Positions 62,666-64,000 of a stretch of 64,000 bases of DNA are shown piece by piece. The stretch covers positions 5,394,001 through 5,458,000 of the forward strand of contig NZ_CP054139.1 of assembly GCF_013283875.1 (NCBI RefSeq), given 5' to 3'. The notes beneath the pieces were generated by a model. It did no database searches. It was not told the origin of the DNA and worked only from the letters and a program-made list of their open reading frames with translations. Every line of letters begins with the position of its first letter. Within the stretch, counting starts at the first letter, position 1. Source of the stretch: Mucilaginibacter mali (lineage in GTDB: Bacteria > Bacteroidota > Bacteroidia > Sphingobacteriales > Sphingobacteriaceae). The translations under genes were made by a program, and so were the position numbers.

Positions 62666-63121
62666 ATGTCTCTAAAACCAGCGATACTGCTGATATCCGC
62701 AGGGGTATTATGTGCGTGTAATCAAACTACTAAAACTCAAAAGCAGGCGGATAGCCTTACTTATAAAAATCCTGCGGTCAAATCAACCCAATTATTGATT
62801 GAAGATTTCGATACGTTCTTTAAGAGATTTGAGAATGACGAGGCGACCTATTTATTGCGGGTAAAATTCCCGTTAAAAATTATTTATAAAACAGATGGGG
62901 CCGATGCTGATAAGGTCGACTCGGTTAAAGTAATAGAAAGAAAGGACTGGCATTTTTCAAGAACGAAGACAAAAGGCCTGATCGTGAAAAAGATTTATAA
63001 CAGCCCTAACGAAATGCATGTGCTGTACCAGGTAGAGGATACCGGCATACATACGGTTTATTTCTTTAAACGCAAGGGCGAATCATGGCAGTTAGATCAT
63101 ATTGAAGACAGCTCGGATTAA
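62666..63121 (+). CDS. Hypothetical lipoprotein
   Basis: A 151-residue lipoprotein with the lipobox at LCAC (Cys 18). The mature part has alternating strands and basic clusters (KVIERKDWHFSRTKTKG, YNSPNEMHVLYQVED) and ends DHIEDSSD. It resembles periplasmic domains that bind cell-envelope partners but no family was identified. It is 58 bases after proA and probably a separate unit. Confidence 0.7.
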   Translation: MSLKPAILLISAGVLCACNQTTKTQKQADSLTYKNPAVKSTQLLIEDFDTFFKRFENDEATYLLRVKFPLKIIYKTDGADADKVDSVKVIERKDWHFSRTKTKGLIVKKIYNSPNEMHVLYQVEDTGIHTVYFFKRKGESWQLDHIEDSSD

Positions 63122-63207
63122 AATGCTATGGTTAATTAAGTAAAGTTTAATTAATTAAAACTTAAAAACATGGTTTTTGTAGTTAATGTATAAACATCAC
63201 AAACACC

Positions 63208-63804
63208 ATGAAAAAGCTAAATTATTTATTCGTGCTATTGTGCGCGGCCTGGATTATCCAGGGCTGCGGCAGCAGCAACACATCAAGCACCGACAAGGCC
63301 GACAGCGCCAATGCTGCCAAGGTTGACAGCAGCAAGGCCGACAGTACCGCTAAAACAGCTGTAATTAACGTAGACAATGCCGATGCCGATTTTGCCGTAG
63401 CCGCGGCCAACGGCGGTATGACCGAAGTGGCCGTAGCCAAGCTGGCTCAAACAAAAAGCACCAACGCCAAAGTGAAAGAATTTGCCGATATGATGGTAAT
63501 GGACCATGGCAAAGCCAACGACGAACTAATGGCCCTGGCCAAAAGCAAAAACATCACCCTGCCCAGCACCATCAGCAACGATAAGCAAAAAGAAATGGAC
63601 GACCTGAACAAGAAGAACGGCGCCGATTTTGATAAGGCTTATGTTGATGCTATGGTAGATGGCCATAAAAAGACTATCAGCATGTTCGAGGATGAATCGA
63701 AAAACGCAAAGGATCCTGACCTGAAAGCTTTTGTAGATAAAACCCTGCCGACCATAAAAATGCACCTGCAACACATCGAAAGCATTAAAGCCGGTATGAA
63801 GTAA
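63208..63804 (+). CDS. DUF4142 lipoprotein (ferritin-like fold)
   Basis: A 198-residue protein with the lipobox at IQGC (Cys 20), then a Ser/Ala/Asp-rich linker (about 21-50) and a four-helix DUF4142 domain: FAVAAANGGMTEVAVAKLAQ, KVKEFADMMVMDHGKANDEL, FDKAYVDAMVDGHKKTISMFE and DKTLPTIKMHLQHIESIKAG. The pattern of His, Asp and Glu recalls ferritin-like proteins but no complete metal set is certain. Members are outer-envelope or stress-related, of unknown activity. Confidence 0.88.
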   Translation: MKKLNYLFVLLCAAWIIQGCGSSNTSSTDKADSANAAKVDSSKADSTAKTAVINVDNADADFAVAAANGGMTEVAVAKLAQTKSTNAKVKEFADMMVMDHGKANDELMALAKSKNITLPSTISNDKQKEMDDLNKKNGADFDKAYVDAMVDGHKKTISMFEDESKNAKDPDLKAFVDKTLPTIKMHLQHIESIKAGMK

Positions 63805-63835
63805 AGATAGAGCCCAACAATCTAACACCTGTTGG

Positions 63836-63865
63836 AACGGGGTGGCTTGAAAGAGCTGCCCCGTT
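63836..63865 (+). terminator. Probable terminator of the DUF4142 gene
   Basis: AACGGGG...CCCCGTT with inner GCT/AGC, broken by two mismatches, is followed by a T-rich stretch. It is 32 bases after the stop codon. Confidence 0.55.
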
Positions 63866-64000
63866 TGCTGTTTGTAGCCCCAGCAAAACAAGTGGTGGGC
63901 GATTTCCTCCCACGGTGCTATCGTGTGGATAATAAGTACAATTTGTCATTTCGAACCCCTGGAGGGAGGGAATAGTAGGGCAAGGGTGAGAAATCTTATA

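Noticed and set aside
1..64000. tRNA, rRNA or CRISPR array
   Set aside because: I saw no cloverleaf, rRNA-like block or regularly spaced repeat-spacer pattern; the repeats are scattered palindromes. A tRNAscan or CRISPR search would be decisive.

Overview
The window looks like chromosomal DNA of a Bacteroidota species of the Sphingobacteriaceae, most like Mucilaginibacter or Pedobacter. The evidence is the gene repertoire (TonB C-terminal proteins, secreted M28/M13/M14/S41 peptidases, DUF4142 and lmo0937-type proteins), weak Shine-Dalgarno sites, several promoters of the Bacteroidota type (TTTG, about 19 bases, TAnnTTTG), and many short palindromic repeats between genes. I found no tRNA, rRNA, CRISPR array or prophage. 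The genus is an inference.

Layout. 0-7.4 kb: a truncated TonB-type protein, an M28 peptidase, a VOC protein, a short MutS-like ATPase, a PaaK-like ligase next to acpS, a DUF7710 protein and a secreted esterase. 7.4-9.8 kb: repeats, a 51-residue membrane protein and an intact IS1182-type element. 9.8-25 kb: secreted DinB-like protein, Tat-exported phospholipase C, AlkA-type glycosylase, HTH regulator, M13 peptidase, PnuC, PepT, an outer-membrane barrel, YjbR protein, M14 peptidase, rhomboid protease, CysS and a DUF433/DUF5615 toxin-antitoxin pair. 25-31.3 kb: a MarR regulator followed by a complete tripartite RND efflux operon. 31.3-40.6 kb: lone receiver protein overlapping a BadF-type sugar kinase, S41 protease, DEAD-box helicase, NUDIX hydrolase, PlsC, PyrH and NagA. 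40.6-43.7 kb: rplM-rpsI-rpsB-tsf operon. 44.5-54.5 kb: YifB ATPase, secreted proteins, TonB-type protein, gluconate permease and kinase, and a decayed IS110-type element among repeats. 54.9-59.7 kb: rimP-nusA-infB operon. 59.7-64 kb: small lipoproteins, proB-proA and a DUF4142 protein.

Most of the window is housekeeping and envelope biology. The points most worth a second look are regulatory or repeat-borne: a terminator-like hairpin in the leader of the rimP-nusA-infB operon, palindromes at the predicted start sites of the helicase and TonB-type genes, a candidate small RNA at about 13.8-13.9 kb, a GC-rich multi-frame-open element downstream of tsf, and a double-mutant IS110 remnant beside a REP-like repeat. 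I did not find a convincing multi-gene novel system.
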